DNA of 64,000 nucleotides from an uncultured Candidatus Pelagibacter sp. GTDB taxonomy: Bacteria; Pseudomonadota; Alphaproteobacteria; Pelagibacterales; Pelagibacteraceae. Both the position numbers and the translations under genes were made by a program. Of the stretch, positions 1 through 9,689 are shown in pieces (position 1 is the first letter of the stretch; the number at the start of each line of letters is the position of its first letter). The notes below the pieces were generated by a model. That model did no database searches, was not told where the DNA came from, and saw nothing but the letters and a program-made list of their open reading frames with translations. The DNA is taken from assembly GCA_905618915.1 (NCBI GenBank), contig CAJQTI010000002.1, positions 1-64,000 of the forward strand. The letters are read 5' to 3'.

Positions 1-55
1 GATCTTTATTACTAAAGTCTCTACTCGCACCAAAAAGTTCAAGTTTAATTTTCAT
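1..55 (-). CDS. moaD: Molybdopterin synthase small subunit MoaD, N-terminal fragment cut by window edge
   Basis: Minus-strand ATG at 53-55 reads MKIKLELFGASRDFSNKD..., MoaD-like start, next to moaC/moaA. Confidence 0.5.
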   Translation of the reverse strand, partial: MKIKLELFGASRDFSNKD

Positions 56-519
56 TTTTTAATTTTAGATGAAAATTTTAAATCTTCATTATTAAAATTA
101 TCTTTATTTTGATCAATAAAATGATCCATAATTTCTAACTTCTCATTTTCAAATTCTGTAACCTTTCTAGCTTCTAGGTTAATGTATAAGGAAAGCCACT
201 CTATAGAGGCTGAAATTTTTTTTGTTTTTTTTTCAATCATTTCAAGTTTTAAATGTAGTCTTTTTTTATCATGATCAAAAAAGGTAAGCATGATATCCAC
301 TTCATCTTCTTGTTTTATTTCACTAATATATTTAGTATTGGTTTCAACTACCATTGTGCTCCTCTTTTCAATTTTAGCTGAGTCGGCACCCATTTTAAAT
401 TTTTCAAGCATTACCTCAAGAGCTTGATCAAATATTAAAATATAATAAGCCATATTGAGATGATTATTATAATCAACCCATTCTTTAATTACCTTTTGTG
501 ATTTTAAAAAAACAGACAC
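52..519 (-). CDS. Acyl-CoA thioesterase-like (hotdog fold) protein
   Basis: VKEWVDYNNHLNMAYYILIFDQALE resembles 4HBT/hotdog thioesterase motif (D-x-N-x-H-(L/M)-N). Confidence 0.7.
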   Translation of the reverse strand: MSVFLKSQKVIKEWVDYNNHLNMAYYILIFDQALEVMLEKFKMGADSAKIEKRSTMVVETNTKYISEIKQEDEVDIMLTFFDHDKKRLHLKLEMIEKKTKKISASIEWLSLYINLEARKVTEFENEKLEIMDHFIDQNKDNFNNEDLKFSSKIKK

Positions 520-525
520 AATAAA

Positions 526-1071
526 CTAAAAGATATCTTTTAAAAATTCTGGTAAGCCATCAGGATTAGTCCATAAACCGCTTTTTCCACCTTCTTTAAT
601 CAGTAGCCTAACATTATCAATTCTCAGATGTGGATTTACAATTTTACTTAGATCGTAAATAGTTATTAGTGCTGTATTAACACCCATAATAGCTTCCATT
701 TCTACACCAGTTTTTGCAACAGCAGAGACAACACAAAAAACTTCTAATGAAGCGTCCTCATCATGCATGATAATTTTAGTTGCCGTATGATCTATTGGAA
801 GTGGGTGACATAGTGGAATCAATTCACTTGTTTTTTTAACACCTAAGACTGCTGATACCTCAGCTAAAGTGATAGGATCACCTTTAGGCATTTCTTTATT
901 TTTAATTAGGTTAAAAACTTCTTTTCCTACAAAAATTTTACCAGAAGCCAATGCTCTTCTAAATGTTTCTTTTTTTGACGAAACATCAATCATGTTAAAT
1001 GAGTTTTTTTTAAAAATTTCCTTAGCCCAATCTTTTAATTTTTCTTCATTTATCACCTTTAAGTTTTCCAC
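526..1071 (-). CDS. moaC: Cyclic pyranopterin monophosphate synthase MoaC
   Basis: KTSELIPLCHPLPI, GVEMEAIMGVNTALITIYDLSK motifs; adjacent to moaA. Confidence 0.93.
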   Translation of the reverse strand: MENLKVINEEKLKDWAKEIFKKNSFNMIDVSSKKETFRRALASGKIFVGKEVFNLIKNKEMPKGDPITLAEVSAVLGVKKTSELIPLCHPLPIDHTATKIIMHDEDASLEVFCVVSAVAKTGVEMEAIMGVNTALITIYDLSKIVNPHLRIDNVRLLIKEGGKSGLWTNPDGLPEFLKDIF

Positions 1072-2064
1072 TTATCCTCCAGTAGTTGATAAATTTGGAG
1101 TAATTCCAGTATCTCCAAGCTCTAAATAATGTGACTCTTTTTTAAGGTGTAATTGTTTAATTATTAGATTTACAAGTTCATCTTTTTGAGCATCGTCTTG
1201 CAATAAATGCCTAATACTAATTCCAGTATTACCAAATAAACATAATCTTAAATCACCTCTAGAGGTAACTCTCAATCTGTTACATGTTTGACAAAAATCT
1301 TTAGTGTAGGGAGCGATTAATCCAAATTTCCCCTTAAATTCCGGATGTATAAAATTTAATGAAGGACCTGCATCTTTCCCATATGTTTGAGGGATCCAGT
1401 TATTTTTTTCTAAAAAATCTTTGAATATTTTAGAGGAAACATGATTTTTCTTAAAATACTCCAAATTATCACCTGTTTGCATTAACTCTATAAATCTAAA
1501 ATCAATATTGTTATCTTTTATGAAATTTCCAAATTTTTTAAACTCATCATAGGTGTCATTAATACCCTTAAGTAAAACAGCATTAATTTTTATATTTTTG
1601 AAATTTAATTTTTGTAAAGTCCTTATGCCTTCTAAAATTTCATCAAGCCTATCATGACCTGTTAGTTTTTTAAAAGTTTCTCTATTTAAACTGTCTATAC
1701 TAATATTTATTCCATCTAAACCAGCCTCACATAATTGCTCTGCAATTTTGTTCAAACGATAACCGTTAGTCGTCATTGTTACTTTGGGAATATTTGAATT
1801 TTGCTTCATATCTTTAAGGATATCAAAAAAGTCTTTTCTAACCGTTGGTTCTCCACCAGTTAATCTAATTTTACAAACACCTAATTCAGATAACGCTTTT
1901 GTTAATCTGGATATTTCTTGGGCAGACATAAAGCTTCTCTTATCTCCAGGTGTTTTTTTATAACCTTGTGGCAAACAATAGGTACAACTGTAATTACATA
2001 CATCCGTAATTGATAATCTTATGTAGGGGAATTTTCTTCCAAAAGTATCACTTAATGTTTCCAT
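1072..2064 (-). CDS. moaA: GTP 3',8-cyclase MoaA (radical SAM)
   Basis: CNYSCTYCLPQG radical SAM motif, RLTGGEPTVR, C-terminal C-x2-C-N-R-L cluster motif. Confidence 0.95.
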   Translation of the reverse strand: METLSDTFGRKFPYIRLSITDVCNYSCTYCLPQGYKKTPGDKRSFMSAQEISRLTKALSELGVCKIRLTGGEPTVRKDFFDILKDMKQNSNIPKVTMTTNGYRLNKIAEQLCEAGLDGINISIDSLNRETFKKLTGHDRLDEILEGIRTLQKLNFKNIKINAVLLKGINDTYDEFKKFGNFIKDNNIDFRFIELMQTGDNLEYFKKNHVSSKIFKDFLEKNNWIPQTYGKDAGPSLNFIHPEFKGKFGLIAPYTKDFCQTCNRLRVTSRGDLRLCLFGNTGISIRHLLQDDAQKDELVNLIIKQLHLKKESHYLELGDTGITPNLSTTGG

Positions 2065-2099
2065 CTTATTTTTATTACATTATATTATAATAATAATAT

Positions 2100-2933
2100 A
2101 TGAGCAAAATTATTACCAAGGCAAAAGTCGATCTATTTAAAAAAGATGGTGCAGTCTTGATTAAAGACAAATTTGATAACGCATGGATTGAAAAGTTAAA
2201 AAAAGGAATTAAAAAAGGCAAAGAAAGTCCTAGTCCAAGATTTGTAAATCACACAAAAGATCAAAAACTACCTGGATATTATGAGGATTTTTGGACCTGG
2301 GATTTACATGAAGAATTCAAAGATTTTGTATTTAATTCACCAACTGCCAAAATTGGAGCGGAACTTTTGGAAGCACGAAAGATTAATTTAGTGATGGATA
2401 ATTGGTTTTTCAGGGAAGAAGGGTCGAAGTCATCACCACCTTTTCATCATGATATTTCATATTTTGATTTTGAAGGATCTATGTGTGTTTTATGGATACC
2501 ACTTGAATCAGTTAAAAAAGAAGATGGTATAGCTTGGGTTAAAGGTTCACATTTATGGGATAAGCTATTTTTAAGAACAAGATTTAATGATGGCTATGAA
2601 GTTGATGGCAAGGTTGGAGTTGTTAATGGAAAAAAATATGAATTAACTCCCAATATATTAGAAAATAAAGATGATTATGAATTTTTACAATGGGATCTAG
2701 AAGTTGGTGACTGTATTTATTTTGATATTAGAACACTACACGGAGGATTAAATACTGTTACACCTAAAAAAGATGTTCATCGATACACATTAAGAATGGC
2801 AAAAGAAAACTCTAAAATTATTTATAGGGGAAATTGGGCTAGAGAAGAAAGAGCTATTATGGAAGATAATGGTTATAAAAATGGTGATGATTTATCTGGA
2901 AAAATGTTTCCAACTTTATTTGAAACTAGTTAA
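2100..2933 (+). CDS. Phytanoyl-CoA dioxygenase (PhyH) family protein
   Basis: FHHDISYFDFEG Fe-binding HxD region, LHGGLNTVTPKKDVHRYTLRM distal His/Arg. Confidence 0.8.
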   Translation: MSKIITKAKVDLFKKDGAVLIKDKFDNAWIEKLKKGIKKGKESPSPRFVNHTKDQKLPGYYEDFWTWDLHEEFKDFVFNSPTAKIGAELLEARKINLVMDNWFFREEGSKSSPPFHHDISYFDFEGSMCVLWIPLESVKKEDGIAWVKGSHLWDKLFLRTRFNDGYEVDGKVGVVNGKKYELTPNILENKDDYEFLQWDLEVGDCIYFDIRTLHGGLNTVTPKKDVHRYTLRMAKENSKIIYRGNWAREERAIMEDNGYKNGDDLSGKMFPTLFETS

Positions 2934-2960
2934 CTTCCAGTTTTTTAACTGGAAGTTAAC
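2929..2960. terminator. Perfect 14-bp inverted repeat, 4-nt loop, between convergent genes
   Basis: GTTAACTTCCAGTT-TTTT-AACTGGAAGTTAAC; overlaps stop codon of the 2100 ORF; no long U-tract. Confidence 0.65.
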
Positions 2961-2967
2961 ATAATAA

Positions 2968-3294
2968 TTAACCAGCAGGTTTGTAGCCAGCCATAGCTTT
3001 AGCGGCAAGCTCAGCTGTTTTATTCATATCCATCTCCTCAAGAATAACCATATTTTCTACTGTCCCACTAGCTTCCACAGCTAATTTTATACCAGCAAAA
3101 TTTTCATAAGGCATATCTCCTGAAGTGATAGCAACAAAATCATAAGGACCTCTCGTAATATAAAAAGATTCAAACGTTCCACCAACTGCTTCAGTTAATG
3201 CTTTTACAGCAGTTGATCTATCTTGCTTAGGGTCTTTCATAAAACCTTGGAAGGCCTTTGCTGTATAATTGCCCATTACAATATATTTTTTCAT
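2968..3294 (-). CDS. GYD domain-containing protein
   Basis: Small protein with GYD-like pattern (YIVMGNYT...RGPYDFVAITSGD). Confidence 0.75.
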   Translation of the reverse strand: MKKYIVMGNYTAKAFQGFMKDPKQDRSTAVKALTEAVGGTFESFYITRGPYDFVAITSGDMPYENFAGIKLAVEASGTVENMVILEEMDMNKTAELAAKAMAGYKPAG

Positions 3295-3379
3295 AAACCT
3301 CTCCTTTATTATTTTGGAATATTAAAACATAATTTTTTAGATCTTTGAAATTAATTTTTAAAAAAAAATCTTTATTTAA

Positions 3380-3928
3380 TTAGGAATTGAGACGATCCAT
3401 TTCTTTAAGTTCAACTTCTAGTTTAACAAGTTCTTTCCCATCAGCCATCATGCTTAATAATTCTTCTCTACTAATATCTTTCTTTTGAAAAGTTCATAAG
3501 CTTTTACCTCTGTTTAAAACTGCAAAACTATTTCCAACAGGATAAGCATGGTGAACGTTATGAGTAATTAAAATCACAGCTAATCCGTTAGCAGCAGCTT
3601 CAACTATATATTTTAAAACCATAGATGCTTGATGAACACCTAAGGCAGACGTAGGTTCATCTAATACTAATACTTTTGCTCCAAAGTAAATTGCTCTTGA
3701 TATTGCCAAACATTGTCTTTCTCCTCCAGACATAGTTCCAACAGCCTGAGTAGGATCTCTTACATCAATTCCTATTTGTCCCATTCTTTCTGCTGCAATT
3801 TTGTTAGCTTTTTCAATATCAAATGTTTTAAATGGGTGTAATCCTTTTTGGGGCTCTCTTCCCATAAAAAAATTTCTAGTTGCAAATATCCGAAATAGAA
3901 AGTCGTATGTATGGAAATCTTCTACCAA
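3380..3928 (-). pseudogene. Degraded sugar ABC transporter ATP-binding protein
   Basis: Signature MSGGERQ, Walker [13 protein letters not shown] and H-loop ITHN kept; Walker A region absent; in-frame TGA at 3494-3496, after which the same frame continues TFQKKDISREELLSMMADGKELVKLEVELKEMDRLNS to TAA at 3380-3382. Confidence 0.85.
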
Positions 3929-3962
3929 AGCTATCCTTAAGAATATTCATATACAATTTAAA

Positions 3963-4925
3963 TTATCCTGATGTAAAAACTCTTTCAGACTCAGGGTCAT
4001 TAGTAGAAAATGGTAGTTTTGATATTTCATCCCAAAATTCACCAGAAATTTCAGCATTAGCCCAAACCAAATTTTTTTCTATGCTTTCAACACTAGTTAC
4101 ACCACATATCGTTGAGGTAATTCTATTATCTCTTAAAGAAAACTGAAGTGCAGCTGCTCCTAATTCCACATTATGTTTTTTGCAAACTTTTTCAAACTCA
4201 CGAGCAGGGGCTAATTTCTCTTCCGTAGCATCCTGATAGGTCACTTTTTTAAAATTATCAGGACCTTTTGCTAAAACTCCTCCTGCGTATGGAGCAGCAT
4301 TAAAAATTGCTATATTTTTACTAGAAGCATAATCATACATTTCATTAGCCTCTCTATTTATTAGGGTATATCTGTTATGATTAATTATCACGTCAAAATC
4401 CCAATCTTTTAGCAAAGGAAACATAATATCTACTTTACCCATTGCAACACCTGCTGCTTTAGCAAGACCTTCATTTTTAATTTTAAATAACTCATCCATT
4501 GCTCCACCTTTTTTTGTAATATCAGTAATGTCTTTTGCATATTCTGGATCATGTAAAAATAAAATATCAACAGAGTCTACATTTAACGTTTTTAAACTTT
4601 CTTCTAACGATTCTCTAACTCTATTTTTATCAAGAACTAAGGTGTCCATATTTCTGTCTAGTTTTGTAGATAAAAGAAAACCATTAGGCCATCCTCCATT
4701 TTCCTTAATTGCTTTTCCAATTCTTTTTTCACTTTCACCCATTGCGTAATTTCTTGACGTATCAAGCATATTAACAGGCCCTTGAAAAAATCTATTTAGA
4801 GTTTTTTGAGCTCTATCTTCAGACACTTCATAACCATATGTGTCTGGCATACTTCCCAACGAAGATGTACCAAAACTTAATTCTGTAACTTCTAAGCCTG
4901 TGTCTTTTATTTTATTTTTTTTCAT
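3963..4925 (-). CDS. Aldo/keto reductase (aldose/L-fucose-type dehydrogenase)
   Basis: LSFGTSSLGSMPDTYG, MLDTSRNYAMGESEKRIG, VDILFLHDPE AKR motifs. Confidence 0.85.
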   Translation of the reverse strand: MKKNKIKDTGLEVTELSFGTSSLGSMPDTYGYEVSEDRAQKTLNRFFQGPVNMLDTSRNYAMGESEKRIGKAIKENGGWPNGFLLSTKLDRNMDTLVLDKNRVRESLEESLKTLNVDSVDILFLHDPEYAKDITDITKKGGAMDELFKIKNEGLAKAAGVAMGKVDIMFPLLKDWDFDVIINHNRYTLINREANEMYDYASSKNIAIFNAAPYAGGVLAKGPDNFKKVTYQDATEEKLAPAREFEKVCKKHNVELGAAALQFSLRDNRITSTICGVTSVESIEKNLVWANAEISGEFWDEISKLPFSTNDPESERVFTSG

Positions 4926-4928
4926 AAT

Positions 4929-5771
4929 TTAAATTTTTAGTTTGTAAAATTTTATTGCATTCTCATAAAATATATTTTGTTTTTGATCTAAACTCAAATT
5001 ATTAGTTAAATTTTGTGCAGTGTTAAACCAACCAATATAGTCTGTTCTTAAATTACATACTGGCCAATCAGACCCCCATAATATCTTTTTATCCGTAAAT
5101 ATTCTTAAAATTTCATTTATATAAGGTTTTAAATCATCTTCAGTCCAATTTTTAGAAGCCTCAGTAACCATTCCAGAAAACTTACAATAAACATTATCTA
5201 AATTAGAAAATTTACTCATTACATTCTTCCAATGATCAAATTCTTTTTGATCATTATTGCAAATTTTTGGTTTCATTAAATGATCAATTACAAATCTTAA
5301 AGATGGATACTTAGATGCAATAATATAAAAATTATCTAAATGAATTGGAAAGCCAAGTGCATCAAAACTCAAATCAAGATCTATAATATTTTTAAAAAAA
5401 ATATCAAAATCTTTGTTTAAAACCCAATTTTCATCAGGGATGTCTTGTATCATAGGTCTCACACCTACAAATTTTGGATTTTTAGCAAAAGTCTTTAACT
5501 GTTTTAATTGGTTTGGATCTTCAAAGTTTACCCATCCCACAACTCCAGAAACTAAATCTGAATTTTCAGCGATATTAAGCATATATTCTGTTTCAGCATT
5601 AGTTGCAGCTGCTTGTACTAAAACTGTTTTGCATAAATCAATTGATCTTGAATCTTTAGCAAGATCTTCCAAATCATATTTTCTATTTAAAATTTTATTA
5701 TCTTGAGGCATCCATGAGTAATCTCCTCTAGATGGATCCCAAAAATGGTGATGTGCATCAATTATTTCCAT
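4929..5771 (-). CDS. Amidohydrolase family 2, L-fuconolactonase/rhamnonolactonase-like
   Basis: IDAHHHFWDPSRGDYSWM N-terminus, ILWGSDWPVCNL near C-terminus. Confidence 0.85.
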   Translation of the reverse strand: MEIIDAHHHFWDPSRGDYSWMPQDNKILNRKYDLEDLAKDSRSIDLCKTVLVQAAATNAETEYMLNIAENSDLVSGVVGWVNFEDPNQLKQLKTFAKNPKFVGVRPMIQDIPDENWVLNKDFDIFFKNIIDLDLSFDALGFPIHLDNFYIIASKYPSLRFVIDHLMKPKICNNDQKEFDHWKNVMSKFSNLDNVYCKFSGMVTEASKNWTEDDLKPYINEILRIFTDKKILWGSDWPVCNLRTDYIGWFNTAQNLTNNLSLDQKQNIFYENAIKFYKLKI

Positions 5772-5797
5772 TTAACTAACTATATAAAGAATTATAG

Positions 5798-6652
5798 TTA
5801 TTCACCTAAGATACTATCATCCAAGATTTTAGTATCATAAGCTGAATAGGAGTGCCATCCAGCAACTGTTTGATCAAAATCAACAATACTTCCAGTCATA
5901 ATACCGGATTCATCTGAACATAAAAAAGCTAATATTTTTGCAACATCTAGAGGTTTATTAAGTCTTTTAAATGGAACTTTTGCCTCTGCTTCTTTAAGCC
6001 AATTGTCATCAGCATCATGAAATTTTTTTTGTATAGTTGTTTCTGCTGGAGTATCAGTCCAACCTAAGTTTACGCCATTAACTCTAATTTGGTGTCCTGA
6101 AACTGAATTAGCAACGTTCTTGATCATTATTCCTAAAGCTGCTTTTGAAGCGCTATAAGCAGTTAAAAAAGGCATACCGCTATAAGCTGCCATTGATAAA
6201 ATATGTGCTATAGTTCCTTTTTTTTTATCTCTTATCATTATTTTTATAACATCTTGCATCATAAAAAGGGGAGCTTTTACATTTACATTAAAATTTTTAT
6301 CATAATTTTCTTCTGTTGTGCTTAAGATCGTTCCTCTCTCGGTAAAAGCAGCAACATTAATAAAAGAATCTACGGTATTAAATTTTTTGTCAGTCTCAGA
6401 AACTATTTTTTTACAGTCGGTAAGTTTCTCTAAATCTGCTTGAACGTATAAGCATTCTGTACCAATGCTTTCTATTTCAGATTTTACTTTATTTCCTTTA
6501 TCTCTATTTCTTCCACAAATAGTTATTCCCTTAGCACCTCTGCTTGCTAGTAATTTTGCAGTCTCAGCTCCGCTTCCTTGAGTACTTCCTGTTACAATTA
6601 TTATCTTATCTTTAAATTGGTTAGATTGATTAGATATATATTTATTAGACAT
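5798..6652 (-). CDS. SDR family oxidoreductase
   Basis: IIIVTGSTQGSGAETA Rossmann motif, YSASKAALG catalytic region. Confidence 0.85.
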   Translation of the reverse strand: MSNKYISNQSNQFKDKIIIVTGSTQGSGAETAKLLASRGAKGITICGRNRDKGNKVKSEIESIGTECLYVQADLEKLTDCKKIVSETDKKFNTVDSFINVAAFTERGTILSTTEENYDKNFNVNVKAPLFMMQDVIKIMIRDKKKGTIAHILSMAAYSGMPFLTAYSASKAALGIMIKNVANSVSGHQIRVNGVNLGWTDTPAETTIQKKFHDADDNWLKEAEAKVPFKRLNKPLDVAKILAFLCSDESGIMTGSIVDFDQTVAGWHSYSAYDTKILDDSILGE

Positions 6653-6653
6653 A

Positions 6654-7655
6654 TTAGAATTTTATATCTACTACTTTACCACTTTCAAACGACTGATATG
6701 CTGCATTAGCTATTATCAAAGCATTTCTGCCATCTTCAAATCCAACTAATGGTTTTGTTTTATCTTCAACACATTTTACAAATTCATTGAATTGATCTCT
6801 GTAAGCTTGCTCATATCTTTCAATAAAAAAGAAATGTATAGGCTCTTTTTCATTTGTAGATGTACTTGTGTATCTTTCTAGAGAAGTAGGAGTTTGATTA
6901 TTAGAGATTACCATTCCTTTACTACCAAATACTTCAACTCTTTGATCATAACCATACACAGCTCTTCTAGAATTATTTATATGAATTAAAACTCCATTTT
7001 TTGACTTTAAAATAAACATAGCAGTATCCAGATCTTTTTCCTGTTGCGCATTTTTATCAAATAAAGCACCTCCAAATGCAGATATTTGAACTACAGGATC
7101 ATCCCCCAATATAAATCTAGTTAAATCAAAATCATGGATAGTAGTATCTCTAAAAAATCCTCCTGCAGCTTTTAAATAATCAATTCCTGGAGGCTCAGGA
7201 TCTCTACTTGTAATAACAACCATTTCCAATTCACCAATTTCTTTTTTTACTTTTGCCTGTTGCGCTTTTGCATGACTGGCATCAAATCTTCTATTAAAAC
7301 CAATTTGAATAGGAACGTTTGATCCCTTAATATTTTCCATACATTCGTTTACTTTTTTGATATCTAAATCAATTGGCTTTTCACAAAAAATTGCTTTTCC
7401 AGCTTTCGCTGCCATTGTAATAAATTGAGTGTGAGTTGGAGTAGCAGAAGCTATAAGAACTGCATCTATACTGTCAGCGTTGATAGCTTCTTCTGGAGAA
7501 GATGCTATTGAGCAACCTGTTGATTTTGCTACTTCTTCAGCAAACTGAGAATTAACATCATATACATATTTTAATTTTGCTTTTGGATGTAATGCTATAA
7601 ATTTAGCATGCATTTTTCCAATCCGTCCTGCTCCCATTAAAGTAAAATTAATCAT
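6654..7655 (-). CDS. Gfo/Idh/MocA oxidoreductase, inositol 2-dehydrogenase-like
   Basis: LMGAGRIGKMHAKFI, FCEKPIDLD, FRDTTIHDFDLTRFILGDDP as in IolG-type enzymes. Confidence 0.85.
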   Translation of the reverse strand: MINFTLMGAGRIGKMHAKFIALHPKAKLKYVYDVNSQFAEEVAKSTGCSIASSPEEAINADSIDAVLIASATPTHTQFITMAAKAGKAIFCEKPIDLDIKKVNECMENIKGSNVPIQIGFNRRFDASHAKAQQAKVKKEIGELEMVVITSRDPEPPGIDYLKAAGGFFRDTTIHDFDLTRFILGDDPVVQISAFGGALFDKNAQQEKDLDTAMFILKSKNGVLIHINNSRRAVYGYDQRVEVFGSKGMVISNNQTPTSLERYTSTSTNEKEPIHFFFIERYEQAYRDQFNEFVKCVEDKTKPLVGFEDGRNALIIANAAYQSFESGKVVDIKF

Positions 7656-7791
7656 AAGAATTTACACCAGAATTAAAGATTAAAATCAAGAATTTTTTTC
7701 ATGATGAATTAAATATAAATTATAAAAATAATTTTCTTGATACACAAAAGATCATAATTTAGAAATACATTTAATTTTTTAATAATTTTAT

Positions 7792-8694
7792 ATGTCAATT
7801 AAATTAGGAATAGCACCAATAGCATGGAGTAACGATGATATGCCTGAATTGGGAGGCGATACTTCTTTAGAACAATGTTTGTCTGAAGCTAGTCAGGCAG
7901 GGTTTATTGGAATTGAGTCTGGTGGTAAATTTCCAAAAAAATCAGAAGAATTAATTCCTAAACTTAATGAATTTAACCTAAATCTTTGCTCAGGTTGGTA
8001 TGGAGCCAATTTAAGAACAAATAGTGTTAATGAAGAAAAAAATCTAATTCAAGAACAGTTAAAACTTTTTAAAGATTGTAATTCACCTTGCATGGTTTTT
8101 GCTGAAGTTTCTGGTTCAATCCAAGGAGATCCAAATCGAAAATTATCTACAAGACCACAAATGGATCTTGAAGAGTCTAAAAAATACTATGAAAAAATTT
8201 CAGAAATGGGAAAATATCTTGAAGATGAGGGGATGCCACTTGCTTACCATCATCATATGGGCACTGTAATAGAGACTGAAAAGGATACAGTGAGATTGCT
8301 TGAAAACACGCATGATAGTGTAAAACTTACATTAGATACTGGTCACATGTTATTTGCTCAAGGAGAATCGTTAAAAATATTAAATGATTTTAGTGAAAGA
8401 TTAATTCATATGCATTGTAAAGATATTAGAAAAAGTGTTTTAGAAAAATCTTTGAAAGAAGATTTAAGTTTTAGAGGGGCATTTTTAGAGGGTGCATTTA
8501 CAGTTCCAGGTGATGGGTGTATTGATTACAAGCCTTTGTTCGATGTATTGAAAGAAAAAAATTACTCAGGATGGTTAGTAGTAGAGGCCGAACAAGATCC
8601 TTCAAAAGCAAATCCTTTTGAATACGCAAAGATTGGCTATAAATATTTAACAGGAACTCTTAAAAAGAGTAACTTAGAAGTTTTTCAAAACTAA
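7792..8694 (+). CDS. iolE: Myo-inosose-2 dehydratase
   Basis: KLGIAPIAWSNDDMPELGGDTSLEQCLSEASQAGFIGIESGGKFP; AYHHHMGTVIET; TIM-barrel VPGDGCIDY. Confidence 0.9.
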   Translation: MSIKLGIAPIAWSNDDMPELGGDTSLEQCLSEASQAGFIGIESGGKFPKKSEELIPKLNEFNLNLCSGWYGANLRTNSVNEEKNLIQEQLKLFKDCNSPCMVFAEVSGSIQGDPNRKLSTRPQMDLEESKKYYEKISEMGKYLEDEGMPLAYHHHMGTVIETEKDTVRLLENTHDSVKLTLDTGHMLFAQGESLKILNDFSERLIHMHCKDIRKSVLEKSLKEDLSFRGAFLEGAFTVPGDGCIDYKPLFDVLKEKNYSGWLVVEAEQDPSKANPFEYAKIGYKYLTGTLKKSNLEVFQN

Positions 8695-8702
8695 TTTTTA
8701 TA

Positions 8703-9659
8703 TTATAATTTTACAGTTTTAGATTTTTCTAACTTTTCATCAAAAAAATCAATAATATTTTGTATTGTCTCTTTCCCCATTCTAATCATACACTCTTCAG
8801 TAAAAGCTGCTGTGTGTGGGCTTAAAAAAACTTTATCATTTTTAAGTAAAGGGTTATTTAATTCAGGTGGCTCTATTTCAAATACATCCAGACCAGCACC
8901 AAAAATCAAGTTATCATTTAAAGCCTTATCAAGGTCAATTTCATTAATAATCCCACCACGCGCAGCATTAATTATTATACAATTTTTTTTCATAGTCTTT
9001 AATAAATCTAAGTTTATCATATTTTTTGTTTCATCATTTAAAGGTATGTGTAGTGATATAGCGTCTATAGTCTTAACGGCTTCTTTTAAGTCATCAACTT
9101 TTTTTCCTCCAAAAGATTCTATTATTTCTGCAGATACAAATGGGTCATAAACAAAAACGTTCATTTCAAAACCCAAACATCTTTTAATTAAACATTGACC
9201 TATTCTACCAAATCCAGCAATTAAGATATTTTTACCCCATATTTCAATAGTTTTTGGCAATTTATTTCTGTCATTAAAATTACCTTTTTTAACACAATCA
9301 TCGTACATACTTTTTCTTTTGGAAATATTAAGAAGCATAAACATTACATGTTCAGCAACCGCTACTGCATTTGCTGTTGCTGTTATAGCTACTGTAATGT
9401 CATTTTTTTTACATGCGTCTAAATCAATATTGTCATATCCAACTCCATGTCTTGAAATGATCTTTAGTTTTTTTCCAAGATTTATAATTTCACTAGATAA
9501 TTTTGCAGTTCTTAAAGAAGCCCCATCACAATCTGCAATTTTTTCTTTTAAAGATGGGTCATTAATGTCTTCAATTATTTCAAATTCATAATCAGGGTGA
9601 TCTGTTAATAATTTAGGACCAGCTTCATTTATATTTTGGATAATTAAAATTTTTTTCAT
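8703..9659 (-). CDS. D-isomer-specific 2-hydroxyacid dehydrogenase
   Basis: SRHGVGYDNIDLDAC, IAGFGRIGQ, INAARGGIINE motifs. Confidence 0.88.
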   Translation of the reverse strand: MKKILIIQNINEAGPKLLTDHPDYEFEIIEDINDPSLKEKIADCDGASLRTAKLSSEIINLGKKLKIISRHGVGYDNIDLDACKKNDITVAITATANAVAVAEHVMFMLLNISKRKSMYDDCVKKGNFNDRNKLPKTIEIWGKNILIAGFGRIGQCLIKRCLGFEMNVFVYDPFVSAEIIESFGGKKVDDLKEAVKTIDAISLHIPLNDETKNMINLDLLKTMKKNCIIINAARGGIINEIDLDKALNDNLIFGAGLDVFEIEPPELNNPLLKNDKVFLSPHTAAFTEECMIRMGKETIQNIIDFFDEKLEKSKTVKL

Positions 9660-9689
9660 AAAAAATATATACTTTGATTATTAAGAAAA

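Noticed and set aside
869-1129. ORF 869..1129 (+)
   Set aside because: Antisense to confidently identified moaC/moaA; no family resemblance.
3880-4146. ORF 3880..4146 (+)
   Set aside because: Antisense to the aldo/keto reductase 3' end and the ATPase pseudogene; low-complexity translation.
4528-5706. ORFs 4528..4749 (+) and 5413..5706 (+)
   Set aside because: Antisense shadows of the aldo/keto reductase and amidohydrolase genes.
7681-7741. Inverted repeat ATCAAGAA...TTCTTGAT between divergent iolG-like and iolE genes
   Set aside because: Arms are about 40 nt apart and AT-rich; a related ATCAAGAAT near 12550 is too short to support a shared operator without statistics.
8812-9591. ORFs 8812..9150 (+) and 9319..9591 (+)
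   Set aside because: Antisense to a clear 2-hydroxyacid dehydrogenase.
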